From DASSJF01 sp035280345 (GTDB lineage Bacteria; Sysuimicrobiota; Sysuimicrobiia; Sysuimicrobiales; Segetimicrobiaceae), in assembly GCA_035280345.1 (NCBI GenBank), contig DATEGA010000300.1, forward strand, positions 1 through 37,212: DNA of 37,212 nucleotides, given 5' to 3'. The notes under the pieces were generated by a model. That model did no database searches and was not told where the DNA came from. It was given only the letters and a program-made list of their open reading frames with translations. Shown one piece after another: positions 35,302-37,212 of the stretch; the stretch's first letter is position 1, and every line of letters begins with the position of its first letter. The translations under genes and the position numbers were made by a program.

Positions 35302-36809
35302 GCGGACCCCTCGAGATCAGGCGTCTCCAGCATCCGTTCGAGCCGCGCGTGACGTTCCCGCCCTTGTTGGTAGACGGCGTGACGCCCCGCGGCCATGCGA
35401 ACGGTGGCCGCCCGCGGGACCGGCATTTCCTCGATCCGCAGCGCGCCGAGCGACTCGAGCGCGAGCAGCGCGGCCCCCCGGCTGCTGCCCTCGTCTTCCG
35501 CAGAGCGCACGATGTCGTGCCCGAATACGTCGGCGAACGTCCGCAGCCACGCCGGCAGATGGACGAACGCGCCGCCGCTGGCCACAATCTCTTGAACCTC
35601 CGGCACCGCGGTGCGCAGCGCATCCCAGACCTGTGCGAGCCGGTACGCTACCGCCTCGAGCCCCGCCTGCAGCAGATCGAGCGGCTGTGTCGCGGCGGTG
35701 AGGCCGGCCACGGCGCCGCGCGAGGACACCGGCCAGTCGGGACTCCGCTCACCGGAGAAGTACGGCAGCAGCGTGAGCCCGTGCACGTCCGGCGTCCGCT
35801 CGAGCAGCCCGGCCTCGAGGCGCGATGGGTCGCCGAGCGCCAGCGTGTCGAGCATCCACCGGTACACGCTGCCGCCGTTCGTCACGGCACCGCCGGTGAG
35901 CACGCGCCGGCGGTCCGCACGATACACCCACAGCGCTCTCGGCACGTCGGGCACCTCACCCGGCCACATCACGCGGATCGCGCCGGAGGTGCCGAGGCTG
36001 AACGCCGCCCGGCCGCGGTCCACGCACCCGGTGCCGGTGTTGCTGAGGGCGCCGTCTCCCGCCGCGGGCAGCCAGGGAATCTTGGACAGCGCCGGCCAGC
36101 GCGCCGCGTACTCGCGCCGCGGTCCGGTGAACGGCGCGTCGAGGTCGACGAGCGGTGAGAGCCGTTCCGGTGACAGTCCCAGCGCTGCGAGAACCTCGCC
36201 GTCCCAGTCGCAGCGCCGCAGGTCGAGCATGCCGGTTCCCGATGCCATCGAGATGCTGCAGGCGGCGCGGTCGAAAAGCCGCAGCGTCAGGTATTCTCCG
36301 ATGCTGAGCCACGTGCGCGCCGCGGCAAAGACATCCGGCCGGCCGGTGCGCAGCCACAGAAGGCGGGCGGGAAGATAATTCGTGTGGAAGACGCAGCCCG
36401 TGCGCCGCCGCGTCGCCTCCTCGTCGAGCCGGCCGCGCAAGAGGGCAACCGCGCCGCGGCTGCGCCCCTCGGCCCACGAGTACAGGGGCGTGACCGGCCG
36501 GCCGCCGCCGTCGATTCCGAGCATGCTGTGCCAAAACGTGGAGATCCCGACCGCGCGAATCTCGGCACCGATTGCGCCGGCGCCTGCCACCGCCTGGTCG
36601 ATTGCCGCGCAGGCGCCAGCGACGAGCGCGTCCGCATCGGCCTCGACCCCGCCGTCCGCGGTGTACCGCCACTCGGTCGGCGCCCGCCCTTCGGTGCCGG
36701 CCACCTCGCGGCCGAGGCGGTCGTACACGATCGCCCGAAGCGATCCGCTGCCGAGGTCGAGGGCCAGTACGAGGGGACGCTCCGCATCGCGCGGGGCTGC
36801 TTGGGTCAC
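35298..36809 (-). CDS. FGGY-family carbohydrate kinase
   Basis: About 503 aa from GTG 36809. The N-terminal ATPase-fold strand LALDLGSGSLRAIVYD begins near residue 15. ISTFWHSMLGID and PLYSWAEGRS follow, then the C-terminal domain with SLGTSGAIRVM, TGGAVTNGGSVYRWML and VASGGAFVHLPAWLRTFADV. It would phosphorylate a sugar or polyol; motifs resemble gluconate/xylulose kinases but the substrate cannot be fixed. No strong ribosome site precedes 36809; a longer reading from 36896 is disfavoured because homology starts near residue 38 of it. It leads the membrane-protein/importer cluster. Confidence 0.88.
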   Translation of the reverse strand: MTQAAPRDAERPLVLALDLGSGSLRAIVYDRLGREVAGTEGRAPTEWRYTADGGVEADADALVAGACAAIDQAVAGAGAIGAEIRAVGISTFWHSMLGIDGGGRPVTPLYSWAEGRSRGAVALLRGRLDEEATRRRTGCVFHTNYLPARLLWLRTGRPDVFAAARTWLSIGEYLTLRLFDRAACSISMASGTGMLDLRRCDWDGEVLAALGLSPERLSPLVDLDAPFTGPRREYAARWPALSKIPWLPAAGDGALSNTGTGCVDRGRAAFSLGTSGAIRVMWPGEVPDVPRALWVYRADRRRVLTGGAVTNGGSVYRWMLDTLALGDPSRLEAGLLERTPDVHGLTLLPYFSGERSPDWPVSSRGAVAGLTAATQPLDLLQAGLEAVAYRLAQVWDALRTAVPEVQEIVASGGAFVHLPAWLRTFADVFGHDIVRSAEDEGSSRGAALLALESLGALRIEEMPVPRAATVRMAAGRHAVYQQGRERHARLERMLETPDLEGSA

Positions 36810-36847
36810 GGGAAGGAGGTTTCCGTCCTCCGGGCCAACCCCCTTGT

Positions 36848-37078
36848 ATGCCCGCGTCTTCTGATCACCGCGGTGAGCGCCACGCCGGCCACACATCGCA
36901 CAAAAGCCACGGGTCCAAGTCGGGCGGCGTGCACGAGTTGCTGCACCTGCCCGACCACGGCGAACGGTTTGAAGAGGAATGGACCGTCACGAAGCAGCGC
37001 ATCCAACGCGTCGGCGCGACCTCCGTGCCGCGCGAGACAGAGCCGGCGGGAGCGCCGCGCCTCTACCGCGGTGAGTGA
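36848..37078 (+). CDS. His-rich small protein, unknown
   Basis: A 76-aa reading frame from ATG 36848. The N-terminal third is rich in histidine (GERHAGHTSHKSHGSKSGG), and the rest is hydrophilic and helix-prone (GERFEEEWTVTKQRIQRVG). Codon third positions are strongly G/C, as in neighbouring genes, which supports coding. No Shine-Dalgarno is seen; an AAGGAGGT lies 27 nt upstream, too far. It is followed after 33 bp by the amidase gene. The His-rich part could bind metal. Family not recognised. Confidence 0.45.
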   Translation: MPASSDHRGERHAGHTSHKSHGSKSGGVHELLHLPDHGERFEEEWTVTKQRIQRVGATSVPRETEPAGAPRLYRGE

Positions 37079-37111
37079 CCTGCCGGACGCCGCGTGCGCC
37101 ACCCCGCGGGC

Positions 37112-37212
37112 ATGAGCCAGCCCTGGGAACTCTCCCTCGGCGACGCCGCCGCCGCCATCGCGGCGGGACGCCTCTTGCCGGGCGAACTGCTCGATGCGAC
37201 ACTGGACCGCAT
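37112..37212 (+). CDS. Amidase-signature enzyme, N-terminal fragment (runs off window)
   Basis: Only the first 33 residues are present. LSLGDAAAAIAAGRLLPGEL followed by LDATLDR matches the usual opening of amidase-signature proteins (GatA/AmiE-type: xxAxxIxxGxLSxxEL). The catalytic Ser-Ser-Lys region lies outside the window, so activity and substrate cannot be assessed. ATG 37112 is the only reasonable start. Confidence 0.65.
   Translation, partial: MSQPWELSLGDAAAAIAAGRLLPGELLDATLDR

Noticed and set aside
36813..36820. AAGGAGGT as a ribosome site for a plus-strand gene
   Set aside because: No start codon lies within 5-12 nt downstream; the nearest plausible ATG is 27 nt away.

Overview
The window is high-GC (roughly 70% by eye), densely coded bacterial chromosome with many GTG starts, four-base ATGA/GTGA overlaps between genes, and twin-arginine-type signals on solute-binding proteins. 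HutP (typical of Firmicutes) next to OpcA and a tkt-tal-gnd-zwf-opcA-pgl operon (typical of actinobacteria and related lineages), plus NMT1/SsuA-type and Opp-type importers, suggests an uncultured or little-studied Terrabacteria-type lineage. The sequence does not fix the phylum. No rRNA, tRNA, CRISPR array, insertion sequence or phage gene was seen.

Layout. 122-3091 (minus): manganese/iron unit mntR-mntH-usp with a DtxR-type operator in front. 3228-4193 (plus): LD-carboxypeptidase. 4231-5093: two divergent small helix-turn-helix regulators with a matched pair of palindromes between them; the plus-strand regulator leads into a hisC-like aminotransferase (5109-6245). 6242-11979 (minus): an operon of Rieske ferredoxin, metal-dependent amidohydrolase, SsuA/SsuB/SsuC-type importer and UbiD-family decarboxylase. 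12155-16579 (plus): hutP-hutH-hutU plus a rhomboid protease. 16576-20252 (minus): a second SsuABC-type importer coupled to an arginase-family ureohydrolase. 20406-20951 (plus): an anti-sigma-factor-type ATPase. 20860-28553 (minus): the complete pentose phosphate operon. 28628-31057: a divergent pair, HemL-like aminotransferase and Gfo/Idh/MocA oxidoreductase. 31058-36809 (minus): FGGY kinase, small membrane protein, Opp-type binding protein and two permeases, without ATPases. 36848-37212 (plus): a His-rich small ORF and the start of an amidase gene.

Most interesting point. The hutP-hutH spacer carries the expected HutP-type antitermination element: two UAG triplets 4 nt apart, then a hairpin and T-run. 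A second element with the same design lies on the opposite strand, just upstream of the Rieske-to-UbiD operon. Both hairpin arms share identical 10-nt sequences, and UAG triplets with 4-nt spacing again precede the stem. No gene precedes this terminator on its strand, so it reads as a leader attenuator. This predicts that HutP, sensing L-histidine, switches on two divergent operons: classical histidine degradation and an uncharacterised uptake/decarboxylation pathway. HutP control of a non-hut operon is, as far as I know, undescribed. A second candidate control element is a three-way-junction fold ahead of the ureohydrolase/transporter operon.
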